Positions 25,065-34,066 of a stretch of 64,000 bases of DNA are shown in pieces. The stretch covers positions 1 to 64,000 of the forward strand of contig NZ_JAFIWB010000008.1 in NCBI RefSeq assembly GCF_017163705.1, in the 5' to 3' direction. Both the position numbers and the translations under genes were made by a program. This DNA is from Xanthomonas bonasiae (GTDB lineage: Bacteria > Pseudomonadota > Gammaproteobacteria > Xanthomonadales > Xanthomonadaceae). The notes beneath the pieces were generated by a model that worked only from the letters and a program-made list of their open reading frames with translations, ran no database searches and was not told the DNA's origin. Position 1 is the stretch's first letter. Every line of letters starts with the position of its first letter.

Positions 25065-26134
25065 GCTCGCATTTTCTGCTGCGCACGGCTGCCGCAGTGC
25101 TGGTCGTCCTGTTCGCCCACGCCGCGCTGGCCGCGCCCGGCGACATCCGCCGCTTCCCGGCGCAGGGCAGCGCCCAGGCGCAGCTGTGCATCCAGGGTTC
25201 CACCGACATCGAGGTGTTCGCCGCGGTGATCGGCGACTACCAGCGGCTGCATCCGCGCACCGAGGTGGTGTACCAGGACGTGATCGCCTGGGACATGTAC
25301 CAGCGCTACCTGCATCCGCGGCCCGGCGCACGCTGCGCCGACCTGCTGATCAGCGCCAGCATGGACCTGCAGACCAAGCTGGTGAACGACGGCCACGCGC
25401 TCGCGCACCGCTCGCCGCAGACCGAGGCGTTGCCGGCGTGGGCGCAATGGCGGCATGAAGCGTTCGGGATCAGCTACGAGCCGGTGGCGATCGTCTACAA
25501 CAAGGCGCGGCTGCCGGCGGCGCAGGTGCCGCGCACGCGCCGCCAGTTGCTGGAGCTGCTGCGCGCGCCGGGCATGCCGCTGCGCGGCAGGATCGGCACC
25601 TACGACGTGGAGCGCAGCGGCGTGGGCTATCTGTTCGCGACCCAGGACGGGCAGATCGGCAGCATGGCCGGCGCCTTGCTGGCGGCGATGGGCGACAACC
25701 AGGTGGTGCTGGAAGAACGCACCGGCGTGCTGCTTGACCGGGTCAGCCGCGGCGAACTGCTGCTGGCCTACAATGTGCTCGGTTCCTACGCGCAGGCACG
25801 GATCGACGCCGGCGCGCCGCTGGCGATCGTGCAGCCGGAGGACTACACCCTGGTCGCGCTGCGCACCGCGGTGATTCCGCGCGATACGCCGCACGCGGCC
25901 GAGTCGCGCCGGTTCCTCGACTATCTGCTGTCGCCGCGCGGGCAGCAGGTGCTGTCGCGCGAGGCGTGGCTCAAGCCGATCCTGCCGGGCGCCGGTGGCA
26001 CGACGCCGGCGGCGACTCCCGCATTCCGCCCGATCGCGCTGGGGCCGGGCTTGCTGGTGTACCTGGACGCACTCAAGCGCCGCCAGTTCCTGGATGCCTG
26101 GCGCAGCAGTATGCGCCGCCATCCGCCGCGCTGA
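25061..26134 (+). CDS. Periplasmic substrate-binding protein without a cognate ABC permease
   Basis: A protein of 357 residues with a signal peptide (cleavage after AALA near residue 25) and an extracellular solute-binding fold of the AfuA/PgtC kind. Landmarks are CIQGSTDIEVFAAVI, DVIAWDMYQRYL, EAFGISYEPVAIVYNK, and a C-terminal DYLLSPRGQQVLSREAW. No permease or ATPase gene is adjacent, and the gene overlaps the kinase gene by ATGA. It is therefore more likely a co-sensor that presents ligand to the kinase, as proposed for PgtC- or BctC-type proteins, than a transport component. The ligand is unknown. It is convergent with the diguanylate cyclase gene, 24 bp away. Confidence 0.8.
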   Translation: MSSHFLLRTAAAVLVVLFAHAALAAPGDIRRFPAQGSAQAQLCIQGSTDIEVFAAVIGDYQRLHPRTEVVYQDVIAWDMYQRYLHPRPGARCADLLISASMDLQTKLVNDGHALAHRSPQTEALPAWAQWRHEAFGISYEPVAIVYNKARLPAAQVPRTRRQLLELLRAPGMPLRGRIGTYDVERSGVGYLFATQDGQIGSMAGALLAAMGDNQVVLEERTGVLLDRVSRGELLLAYNVLGSYAQARIDAGAPLAIVQPEDYTLVALRTAVIPRDTPHAAESRRFLDYLLSPRGQQVLSREAWLKPILPGAGGTTPAATPAFRPIALGPGLLVYLDALKRRQFLDAWRSSMRRHPPR

Positions 26135-26158
26135 ACGCGCCGCGGCGGGCGCCGGCGT

Positions 26159-29100
26159 TCAACGCGCGAAGTGCGGCGGCTGCGCGGTGGAGTGCAGGAT
26201 GCGCACGCTGTCGCCGAGCTGTTCGGGCGCGCCGCCGGCAAGCAAGGCCTGCACGCGCGGCCGGTCCGGTGCCGCGCCGGCGCCCAGCCCCACCCAGGCG
26301 TTCTTGCCGGCGCCCTTGGCCGCGTACAGGCAGCGATCGGCCAGGCCCACGCTCTGCTCCCAATCGCCCAGCGCCGGCCACGCCGCCACCAACGGCCATG
26401 GCGCGAAACCGATCGAGCAGGTCAGCGTCAGTTCGCGCTGCTCCAGCGCGAAGCGCTGCGCGGCCACCGCCGCGCGCAGGCGCTCGGCCAGCGCCTCGGC
26501 GGCGCCGTCGCGCGACAGGCGGGTGACCAGCACGAATTCCTCGCCGCCCCAGCGCACCAGCAGGTCGCGGTCGCCGCACAGCGCGCGCAGGCTGTCGGCG
26601 CAGTGCACCAGTGCGGTGTCGCCGGCCTGGTGGCCGTAGTCGTCGTTGATGCGCTTGAAGTTGTCGAGGTCGATCATGAAGAAATACAGCGCATCGGCGC
26701 TGCTGCCGGTGTCGAGCTGGGCGCGCAGCGCCGGGCATTCGCGGGCCAGCCAATCCTGCAGTTCGCGGCGGTTGGAGACACGGGTCAGCGGGTCCAGGCG
26801 GGTGGCCGCTTCCAGTTGCGCATTGCTCTGCAGCAGCTGCTGGTTGGCGCGCTCCAGCTGCCGCGTGCGCTCGGCGACGGTGAGGTTCAGCAGTTCCACC
26901 ATGTCGCGCTCGCGGTTGACCGTGCGGCGCACGCGTTGCGCGGCCAGGCCGAGCAGCAACAGGCCCAGCAGCGCGTAGCCGGCGTACGCCAGCGGATGCC
27001 GCCACGGCGGCGGCCGCACCTCGATCCGCAGCGTGCGCGCGGCGCCGAACTGGCCGTCGCGTCCGGCTGCCTGCAGCTCCAGCGTGTAGCGGTCCGGCGG
27101 CAGATGGCTGACCGAGAATTCGCTGTGCGCGGTCTGCGGATAGACCCAGCCCTGGTGCAGGCCGTCGACCCGGTAGCGCAGCCGCGCCGTGCCCGGCGCG
27201 GTGAAGTCGATCGCGGTCATGCCCAGGGTGAACACGTTGTCGCGATAGTCCAGCGCGATGTCGTGCGCATACACCACGTCGGTCTCGGTCTGCCGCTTGC
27301 CGTCGTGGCTGCCTTCGCTGGCGTCGAGCACGCGCAGGTCGGTCAGCACCGCGCGTGCCGGGTTGCTGCGCAGCGGCAGCTTGCGCGGGTCGATCACGTC
27401 CACGCCCTGCGTGCCGCCGAAATACAGCAGGCCGCGGCTGTCACGATAGCCCTGGCCGCTGTTGTATTCCTGGTTCTGCAGGCCGTCGCGGCTGCCCAGG
27501 TTCTGCACGATGCGGGTGGCCGGATCGAGCACGCTCAGGCCGTTGTTGGTGCTCAGCCACAACCTTCCCTGCGGATCCGGCAGGATGGTGTAGATGACGT
27601 TGCTGCTGAGGCCTTCGCGGTCGGTGTAGCGCACCGCGACGTCGCGCTTCAGGTCCACCGCATACAGTCCGCCTGAGAACGTGCCGACCCACAGCACGCC
27701 GTCCTTTTCGTAGAGCGACCACACCGACGGATACAGGCCGGTGCCGCCGGGGCGATAGGGCTCGGCCGGCCGGTCGCCGCGCATCCGCCACAGCCCGCAG
27801 TCGTTGCAGCCGATCCACAGCGTGCCCTGGGTGTCGCGGTACACCCGGGTCAGCGTGCGCCCGGCCAGCGGCGCCCAGCGCGGATCGTCCTGCACGCGGC
27901 CGTCGACCACCCGGGTCAGGCCGCGGCGCGTGGCCACCCACAGCGTGTAGCCTTCGCGCAGCAGGGCGTTGACGTGCGCATCGGCCAGGCCGTCCACGCG
28001 CGCCAGCGCACCGCTGCCGTCCAGGCGCCACAGGCCGTGGCGGGTTCCCAGCCACCAGTGGCGGCCGTCGCCCTCGATGGCGCGCACCATGCGCGTGGCC
28101 AGCGCGGCCGGGACCTGCCACGGCGCGCGGCCGCGCTCGCGCAGCAACAGCCCCTGGTCGGTGCCGATCAGCATGCGCGCGCCGTCGCGCCAGATGCTGC
28201 GCACGCTGGGACTGGGCCAGGCATGGGTGTCGCTGAGGTCTTCCTCGTCGTTGCGGATCACCGCCGACATCGGCCGCACCCGGTACAGGCCGGCGGTGTA
28301 GGTGCCGATCCACCAGGTGCCGTTGCCGTCCTGATAGAACCGGGTGATGGCGCTTTGCGGCGGCACGTCGAAGCTCAGCCGCCGCGGCGTCGCCGCATCC
28401 TTGTCCAACTGCGTCACCGTGGCATTGGTGGAGCCGACCAGCACCCGCCCGTCGGCCAGGCGGATCAGCGCGCTGAGATCGCTGTGCCCGGCGAGCAGTT
28501 GCTGCGTGCTCCAGTGGGCGAGCGTGGCGCCTTGCGCGTCGAGCTTGAACAGCCCGGCGCTGGCCGAGGCCAGCCACAGCCCTTCCGGCCCGGATTGCAG
28601 GCCCACGCATTCGTCGATGCCGGGCGGCGCCGGCAGCGCCTGGCGTGCGCTCGCGCCGAGCAGCCACAGCCGGCAGCGCCGGTCCAGCGCCACTGCGCGC
28701 TTGCCGTCGGGCATCCAGGTCAGGCCGACCACCGGCGCATCGCCGCCCAGCGGCAGCACCCGGCTCAGCGTCGCGTCGACGCGGTCGATGCCGTGTTCGG
28801 TGCCGAGCCAGGCGCCGCCCTGCGGATCGATCAGGATGTTCATGATCCGGTTGTGCGACAGGCCGTCGGCCACGCCCAGCCGATGCCGCTTCCAGGTGGC
28901 CAGATCGATCACTTCCAGGCCGGCGTCGTTGCTGCCCAGCCACAGGCGGGTGCCGCGGGCCTCGAAGGCGAGGCTGTCGATGCTGCTGCTGAGCAGGCTT
29001 TGCCGGTCGCTGGCGTTGAGCTCGTGCCGGTAGACCCGGAACAGATGGCCGTCGAAGCGGTTGAGGCCCTCCTGCGTGGCGATCCACAGGAAGCCCTGGT

Positions 29101-29320
29101 CGTCGCTCTGCAGCGCGGTGATGGTGAGTTGCGACAGCCCGTCGCCCAGGCCGAAATGCTCCAGGCTGCTCGGCAACTCGGTGTCGTCGCCATCGCTGGC
29201 GGCTGTCGCGGCGAGCGTCGCGGCCACGCTCGCGCCTGGCGCCAGCAGCGCCGCCAGCAGCGCGCAGCGGCACCCGGTCGGGCGCAGGCCGCGCAGCAGG
29301 GTCGAAAGAGTCCGGATCAC
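26159..29320 (-). CDS. Periplasmic beta-propeller (Reg_prop/Y_Y_Y) diguanylate cyclase
   Basis: A protein of 1053 residues. A signal or anchor segment is at 1-33. About residues 50-720 hold many two-component-regulator propeller repeats (recognisable as repeated GLWR/LWIGT/GVLWVGT blocks). A Y_Y_Y domain (about 735-800, YRVDGLHQGWVYPQ) follows, then a membrane helix near 810-830, a coiled-coil linker, and a GGDEF domain with active-site RWGGEEF near residue 950. The allosteric I-site is not conserved (GDRD where RxxD is expected), so product inhibition may be weak. It makes c-di-GMP in response to an unknown periplasmic signal. A paralogue with the same layout is at 55515. Confidence 0.9.
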   Translation of the reverse strand: MIRTLSTLLRGLRPTGCRCALLAALLAPGASVAATLAATAASDGDDTELPSSLEHFGLGDGLSQLTITALQSDDQGFLWIATQEGLNRFDGHLFRVYRHELNASDRQSLLSSSIDSLAFEARGTRLWLGSNDAGLEVIDLATWKRHRLGVADGLSHNRIMNILIDPQGGAWLGTEHGIDRVDATLSRVLPLGGDAPVVGLTWMPDGKRAVALDRRCRLWLLGASARQALPAPPGIDECVGLQSGPEGLWLASASAGLFKLDAQGATLAHWSTQQLLAGHSDLSALIRLADGRVLVGSTNATVTQLDKDAATPRRLSFDVPPQSAITRFYQDGNGTWWIGTYTAGLYRVRPMSAVIRNDEEDLSDTHAWPSPSVRSIWRDGARMLIGTDQGLLLRERGRAPWQVPAALATRMVRAIEGDGRHWWLGTRHGLWRLDGSGALARVDGLADAHVNALLREGYTLWVATRRGLTRVVDGRVQDDPRWAPLAGRTLTRVYRDTQGTLWIGCNDCGLWRMRGDRPAEPYRPGGTGLYPSVWSLYEKDGVLWVGTFSGGLYAVDLKRDVAVRYTDREGLSSNVIYTILPDPQGRLWLSTNNGLSVLDPATRIVQNLGSRDGLQNQEYNSGQGYRDSRGLLYFGGTQGVDVIDPRKLPLRSNPARAVLTDLRVLDASEGSHDGKRQTETDVVYAHDIALDYRDNVFTLGMTAIDFTAPGTARLRYRVDGLHQGWVYPQTAHSEFSVSHLPPDRYTLELQAAGRDGQFGAARTLRIEVRPPPWRHPLAYAGYALLGLLLLGLAAQRVRRTVNRERDMVELLNLTVAERTRQLERANQQLLQSNAQLEAATRLDPLTRVSNRRELQDWLARECPALRAQLDTGSSADALYFFMIDLDNFKRINDDYGHQAGDTALVHCADSLRALCGDRDLLVRWGGEEFVLVTRLSRDGAAEALAERLRAAVAAQRFALEQRELTLTCSIGFAPWPLVAAWPALGDWEQSVGLADRCLYAAKGAGKNAWVGLGAGAAPDRPRVQALLAGGAPEQLGDSVRILHSTAQPPHFAR

Positions 29321-29431
29321 GCCTCGCTATCGGCCGCCGGCGTTGCGGCTTGAACGCGGCCAATGCCGGGGGCGGTGCGATTCCTGGCGCGGGGCCGGCA
29401 CGGCGGCGGCCGCGCATGCCAGACTGTAGGC

Positions 29432-30070
29432 ATGGATGCGCCCACGATTCTGGTCGCCGACGACCATCCCCTGTTCCGCGCCGCGGTGCTGCACGCGCTG
29501 CGCCAGGCCTTGCCGCGCGCGCGGGTCACCGAGGCATCCAGCGCCGCCACGCTGGATGCCGCGCTGGCCGCGCAGGCGCACGCCGACCTGGTCCTGCTGG
29601 ACCTGGCGATGCCCGGCGCGCGCGGCTTCTCGGCCCTGCTGCACGTGCGCGGCGAACGTCCGGAGGTGCCGGTGGTGGTGATCTCCTCCAACGACCACCC
29701 GCGGGTGATCCGCCGTGCGCAGCAGTTCGGCGCGGCCGGCTTCATTCCCAAGTCCTCGCCGGCCGAGACCATCGGCATCGCGGTGGCGGCGGTGCTCGAT
29801 GGCGGCACCTGGTTCCCGCCGCTGACCGCCGCGCGTTCGGAAGCCGACGCGCAACTGGCCGCACGCCTGGCGCAGCTGACCCCGCAGCAGTTCCGGGTGC
29901 TGCTGTGCCTGGCCGACGGCCTGCTCAACAAACAGATCGCCTACGAACTGGGCCTGGCCGAGAACACGGTCAAGGTGCATGTGACGGCAATCCTGAAAAA
30001 GCTCGAGTGCCACAGCCGCACCCAGGCCGCGGTGCTGGTCAAGGCGCTGGAGCCGGAAGGCGAGGCCTGA
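29432..30070 (+). CDS. LuxR-type (NarL family) response regulator
   Basis: A protein of 212 residues. The receiver domain has Asp10-Asp11 and phosphoacceptor Asp57 in VLLDLAMPG. The C-terminal LuxR HTH begins LTPQQFRVLLCLADGLLNKQ and contains ENTVKVHVTAILKKL. This HTH form (LADGLLNKQIAYELG) is typical of the ErdR/CrbR/AgmR group, whose partners are hybrid kinases with HDLLQPLNAAR boxes. Exactly such a kinase lies at 31177. The group controls acetate or alcohol metabolism elsewhere, and here dctA and maeB are close. Pairing is inferred. It is divergent from the diguanylate cyclase gene, with 111 bp between starts. Confidence 0.85.
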   Translation: MDAPTILVADDHPLFRAAVLHALRQALPRARVTEASSAATLDAALAAQAHADLVLLDLAMPGARGFSALLHVRGERPEVPVVVISSNDHPRVIRRAQQFGAAGFIPKSSPAETIGIAVAAVLDGGTWFPPLTAARSEADAQLAARLAQLTPQQFRVLLCLADGLLNKQIAYELGLAENTVKVHVTAILKKLECHSRTQAAVLVKALEPEGEA

Positions 30071-30187
30071 ACCCCGCGCGCAGCGATCTGCCCTGCGATG
30101 GGCCGGGAGCGTTTTCCGCCGCGCCCGGATACGCGATGCTATGCACTGGCGCCCGCGCTTCCTGCGGGCGGAAAGGACCCCCGGACC

Positions 30188-30529
30188 ATGCCTATCCGCA
30201 ACGAGCAGATCGCCTACTACCCGTTCCTGCAGGAAATGCTGGACGACGACTATTTCCCTTCCTTCCTGGTCGGCAAGGGCCAGAAGATCCTGTTGCGGCT
30301 GTGCGAGGCGATCGAGGCGCAGGCCCCGCCGGACCTGCCGGCGCTGTACCGGCTCACCCACGCCGCCACCGAGGAATTCAACGCGCTGGCGCTGGAGTTC
30401 GAGGCGCACGACAGCGAGATCGAGACCGCCGCGCGCGACAACATCGGCGTGGACTTCCTGTACATCGCCAGGACCTACGGCTTCGATGCTGCCGATGCCG
30501 AGGAGTTGATCGCGCCACGCGAGTGGTGA
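30188..30529 (+). CDS. DUF5713 family protein
   Basis: A protein of 113 residues beginning MPIRNEQIAYYPFLQEMLDD. GKGQKILLRLCEAIE near residue 35, LYRLTHAATEEFNAL near residue 58 and DFLYIARTYGFDAADAEELI near the end fit the DUF5713 family as I remember it. It is acidic, predicted all-helical and cytosolic, and its function is unknown. It lies 117 bp after the response-regulator gene on the same strand and is followed by the tandem 141-bp repeat array. Confidence 0.75.
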   Translation: MPIRNEQIAYYPFLQEMLDDDYFPSFLVGKGQKILLRLCEAIEAQAPPDLPALYRLTHAATEEFNALALEFEAHDSEIETAARDNIGVDFLYIARTYGFDAADAEELIAPREW

Positions 30530-30574
30530 GCGGGGCGGGGTGCATCGGGCGTCGGTGGGGCTATGCGCGCCGGC

Positions 30575-31158
30575 TGTTCCCTTCTCCCCTCGGGAGAAGG
30601 TGCCCCGCAGGGGCGGATGAGGGTACGTGCGCAGCCTCGTGCACCCAACTGAGCGAGTCGCTTTCGCGCCGGACCCTCACCCCAACCCCTCTCCCGATGG
30701 GAGAGGGGCTAGCGCTGTTCCCTTCTCCCACCGGGAGAAGGTGCCCCGCAGGGGCGGATGAGGGGACGGGCGCAGCCTCGTGTACCCAACTCCGCGAGTC
30801 GCTTTCGCGCCGCACCCTCACCCCAACCCCTCTCCCGACGGGAGAGGGGCTGATGCTTGTTCCCTTCTCCCCCGGGAGAAGGTGCCCCGCAGGGGCGGAT
30901 GAGGGGACGTGCGCAGCCTCGCGCACCCAAACTCCGCGAGTCGCTTCCGCGCCGGACCCTCACCCCAACCCCTCTCCCGAGGGGAGAGGGGCTAGCGCTG
31001 TTCCCTTCTCCCCCCGGGACCATGGCCCCCTTTTCGGGAGAAGGTGCCCCGCAGGGGCGGATGAGGGGACGGGCGCAGCCTCGTGCACCCAACTCCGCGA
31101 GTCGCTTTCGCACCGCACCCTCACCCCAACCCCTCTCCCGATGGGAGAGGGGCTGATG
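30575..31158. repeat. Four tandem copies of a ~141-bp double-palindrome repeat
   Basis: Units begin with TGTTCCCTTCTCCC at 30575, 30716, 30858 and 30999, a period of 141-142 bp. The last unit is longer because of a short insertion around CCATGGCCCCC. Each unit holds two hairpins: CCTTCTCCC/GGGAGAAGG and CCCCTCTCCC/GGGAGAGGGG. The array fills the convergent interval 30530-31176 between the DUF5713 and hybrid-kinase genes. The same unit occurs in opposite orientation at 43067. The frames open across it encode only repeat-derived peptide (SSAPAGHLLP repeats) and are not genes. Confidence 0.9.
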
Positions 31159-31176
31159 CTCCGGTGGGAGCGAGGT

Positions 31177-33825
31177 TCAGCCCCGCCGCAACAGCATCTG
31201 CGTCATCAGCGCGCGCAGCGCCGGCGCGCGCACCGGCTTGGACAGGAAGCCCCATCCCTGCGCCTGGGCCAGCGTGCGCAGCGCCGGATCCGGTTCGGCG
31301 GTGACCAGGATCACCCGCGGTTCGGCGTTCCAGCGCCCGCACAGCTGCGCGAACAAGGCCGGGCCGTCGCGCTCGCCCATGCGCACGTCCAGCAGCACCA
31401 GCTCCGGCGCCTGCGCCGGTTGCGCCGCGGCCAGCGCCTCTTCGGGCCCGGCGGCCAGTTCCACCCGGCACGCCCAGCGTTCCAGCAGCGCGCGGCTGGC
31501 CTCGCAGACGCGCGGGTCGTCGTCGATGCACCACACCCGGCAGCCGTGCAGGATCGGGTCGTCGCCGTTGTCGCTGGCCACCGCGGTCGGCGCCTGCGCC
31601 TGCGCCGCGGCGGCGGCGTCGCCCAGCGCCACGGTGACCGCGAACACGCTGCCGCGGCCGAGCTGCGAACGCAGGCCGATGCGGTGGCCGAGCAGGCGGC
31701 CGATGCGCTCCACGATCGCCAGGCCGAGGCCAGCACCGCGGTCGTGGGCGACGCCGTCGCCGAGGCGGCGGAACTCCTCGAAGATCTCCTGCTGCAGCGC
31801 CTCGGGGATGCCCGGGCCCTGGTCGTGGACCTCGATGCGCAGGCTGTCGCCGTCGCGGCGGCAGCCCAGCAGCACGCGTCCGCGCGGGGTGTAACGGATC
31901 GCGTTGGACAGGAAGTTCTGCAGGATGCGCCGCAGCAGCGTCTCGTCGCTGCGCACCGCGGCGCGGGTGGGCACGTAGTCCAGGCGCAGGCCGCGGTCCT
32001 CGGCGACGATGCCGAACTCGTGCGCCAGGGTCTGCAGCAGCGGCCCCAGCGCGAAGTCGCGCACCTGCGTCTTCAGCGTGCCCGCTTCCAGCCGCGAGAT
32101 GTCCAGCAGGCTGTTGAGGATCGCGTCCTGCGCGACCAGCGCGTTGTCGACATGGTCGGCGATCTGCCGCGCGTCGTCGTCGTGCAGCTTGCCGCGCAAG
32201 GCGGACACGAACATGCGCGCGGCGTTGAGCGGCTGCAGCAGGTCGTGCACCGCCGAGGCGACGAAGCGGGTCTTGTAGCGATTGGCGTTCTCGGCCTCGC
32301 GCTTGGCGTCGGCCAGGTCGCGGGTGCGCTCGGCGACGCGGTGCTCCAGCGCGTCGGCCAACGAACGCAGTTCGCGCGCGGCGTTCTTGTAGCTGGTGAT
32401 GTCGGCGTAGCTGGTGACGAAGCCGCCGTCGGGCAGCGGGTTGCCGCGGATTTCCAGCACCGTGCCGTCGTCCTTCTCGCTCTCGCGCATGTGCGGGCGG
32501 CCGCTGCGCAGGTGGTCCAGGCGGCGCTGGATCGCCGCTTCCACCGGGCCGGGACCGAGCAGGCCGCGGCGCGCGTTGTAGCGGAACACGTCCTCGATCG
32601 GGCGGCCGATGCGGATCAGCTCCGGCGGGAAACGGAAGATCTCCAGATAGCGCGAATTCCACGCCACCAGGCGCAACTGCGCATCGATGATCACCACGCC
32701 CTGCGGCAGATGCTCCAGGCTGCGGCTGAGGCCGGTGTCGGCCTGTTGCGCGGCCTGCACCACGCCGTCCTGCGCGGTGCGCAGCTCCTGCGCATGCTGT
32801 TGCAGCAGCGATTCCAGCTCGCGCCGACTGCGCTGGCGCAGCCGCGCCAGGCGCTGGCGTTGCTGGAACAGCAGGCCCAGGAACACCAGCGCCAGCCAGA
32901 TGCCGGCCGCGGCCAGCGCGGCCGCGCGGCCGGCGGCGCGGCTGCCGCCGATGTCGTGCAGCAGATGCAGGCGCCAGCCGCTTTCCGGCAGCGCCATGCT
33001 CTGCCACAGCAGCGGCGCCGATTGCGCGGGCGCGTCGATGCGCATCACCTGGCCGCCGTCGTCCAGCGCGGCCAGGCTGCGCCGCCGCGCCGGCAGCAAG
33101 GTCTGCCGGGCGTATTGGCGGGTGGCGAGCAGTTCGTCGCGTTCGTGCGCGCTGAGCGGCTGCAGCTGGCGGTAGCGCCAGGCGTCGCGGCTGGACAGGA
33201 ACACCACGCCATGGCGATCGCTGACCAGCACCACGTCGGGCACGCGCAGCCATTCGCGTTCCAGCGCGGCCAGTTCGATCTTGATCACGATCACGCCCAG
33301 GGTGCGCCCGGTATCGTCGCGGATCGCCTGCGACAGGAAATAGCCGGGCACGCCGGTGGTCATGCCGATGCCGTAGAAACGGCCGCTGCCCTGCGCCAGC
33401 GCCTGCTTCACGTAGGGACGGAAACTGTAGTCGGCGCCGACGTTGCTGCTGGCCAGGCGCCAGTTGCTGGCGGCCACGGCGACGCCGTCGGCGTCGATCA
33501 GGGTCAGCGTCGAGGAACGGGTGACGTCGTTGGCGCGCTCCAGCTTCAGGTTCAGCCGCTGGTGGTCGGCCGGGTCCAACGGCTGGGTCAGCGCATCGCG
33601 CAGTTCCGGATCCAGCGCCAGCACCTGCGGCAGCGTGCGGTAGCGGTCGATGCGCTGCTGCAGGGTCTGCGCGTACAGCTCCAACTGCTGGCGCAGTTGC
33701 CGGCTCTCGGCGCGCAGCGCGCGCTGTTCGGCGAAATGCCCGGCCGACAGCATCGCCAACGCCATGCCGCCGAGGGCGGCGAGCAGGAGCAGGGCGAAGC
33801 GGCGATAGCGCAGGGCGGGATACAT
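31177..33825 (-). CDS. Hybrid sensor histidine kinase (dCache-PAS-HisKA-HATPase-REC)
   Basis: A protein of 882 residues. A first membrane helix is at 9-28, a double-Cache-type periplasmic sensor at about 35-285 (FRPYVKQALAQGSGRFYGIG, PGYFLSQAI), a second helix at 302-321 and a coiled coil at 325-365. A PAS domain lies at about 365-480 (LEHLPQGVVIIDAQLRLVAW). The phosphoacceptor is His527 in SAVHDLLQPLNAARMF, the HATPase includes NFLSNAIRYTP and GAGLGLAIVER, and a C-terminal receiver has LVLLDVRMGE. The sensor type resembles DctB-like C4-dicarboxylate kinases, and a porin, dctA and maeB follow. The LuxR regulator at 29432 is the likely partner (inference). Confidence 0.88.
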   Translation of the reverse strand: MYPALRYRRFALLLLAALGGMALAMLSAGHFAEQRALRAESRQLRQQLELYAQTLQQRIDRYRTLPQVLALDPELRDALTQPLDPADHQRLNLKLERANDVTRSSTLTLIDADGVAVAASNWRLASSNVGADYSFRPYVKQALAQGSGRFYGIGMTTGVPGYFLSQAIRDDTGRTLGVIVIKIELAALEREWLRVPDVVLVSDRHGVVFLSSRDAWRYRQLQPLSAHERDELLATRQYARQTLLPARRRSLAALDDGGQVMRIDAPAQSAPLLWQSMALPESGWRLHLLHDIGGSRAAGRAAALAAAGIWLALVFLGLLFQQRQRLARLRQRSRRELESLLQQHAQELRTAQDGVVQAAQQADTGLSRSLEHLPQGVVIIDAQLRLVAWNSRYLEIFRFPPELIRIGRPIEDVFRYNARRGLLGPGPVEAAIQRRLDHLRSGRPHMRESEKDDGTVLEIRGNPLPDGGFVTSYADITSYKNAARELRSLADALEHRVAERTRDLADAKREAENANRYKTRFVASAVHDLLQPLNAARMFVSALRGKLHDDDARQIADHVDNALVAQDAILNSLLDISRLEAGTLKTQVRDFALGPLLQTLAHEFGIVAEDRGLRLDYVPTRAAVRSDETLLRRILQNFLSNAIRYTPRGRVLLGCRRDGDSLRIEVHDQGPGIPEALQQEIFEEFRRLGDGVAHDRGAGLGLAIVERIGRLLGHRIGLRSQLGRGSVFAVTVALGDAAAAAQAQAPTAVASDNGDDPILHGCRVWCIDDDPRVCEASRALLERWACRVELAAGPEEALAAAQPAQAPELVLLDVRMGERDGPALFAQLCGRWNAEPRVILVTAEPDPALRTLAQAQGWGFLSKPVRAPALRALMTQMLLRRG

Positions 33826-33962
33826 GCGGAGTGGGCGCGGTCGGGACGGTATCCTGCCAGCTTAGCGGCAGCGGCACGCGTGCTGGCGATTCGTTTCGCG
33901 GACGGTCGCAGCGTCGCCGCGATCGCGCAAACGGCCGCCGCGGACGGGGGCCGAATGCACGA

Positions 33963-33998
33963 CGGCAGCGCCGGCCCGAGTGCGGGCCGGCGCTGCCG
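33963..33998. terminator. Strong 16-bp hairpin, probable terminator of the porin gene
   Basis: CGGCAGCGCCGGCCCG and its exact reverse complement flank an AGTG loop. It lies 68 bp beyond the porin stop, in the 241-bp gap before the hybrid-kinase start. Neither side has a clean T-run, so it may act as a Rho-assisted terminator or 3'-end stabiliser rather than a classical intrinsic terminator. Confidence 0.6.
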
Positions 33999-34066
33999 CC
34001 GTGGGTCTTCGTTGTGAACGCATCCGATCGGACAATGCCGATCGGGTGCCGATCAGGAGCTGCCGA

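Noticed and set aside
25061-26134. Component of an iron ABC importer
   Set aside because: The fold is AfuA-like, but there is no permease or ATPase gene and the gene is coupled to a histidine kinase.
30561-31156. Several open frames across the tandem repeats, with repeated SSAPAGHLLP and NPSPEGRG-like text
   Set aside because: The peptide text is a translation of the 141-bp DNA repeat in both orientations and varies with repeat number. There is no start signal.
30575-31158. Possible CRISPR array
   Set aside because: Units are 141 bp and repeat over their whole length, with no unique spacers of about 30-40 bp, and there are no cas genes.
29350-34017. A 1555-codon open frame on the plus strand
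   Set aside because: It runs through a short response regulator and antisense to the hybrid kinase, is low-complexity (Ala/Gly/Arg/His/Gln-rich) and has no family motif. It is a GC-driven shadow frame.
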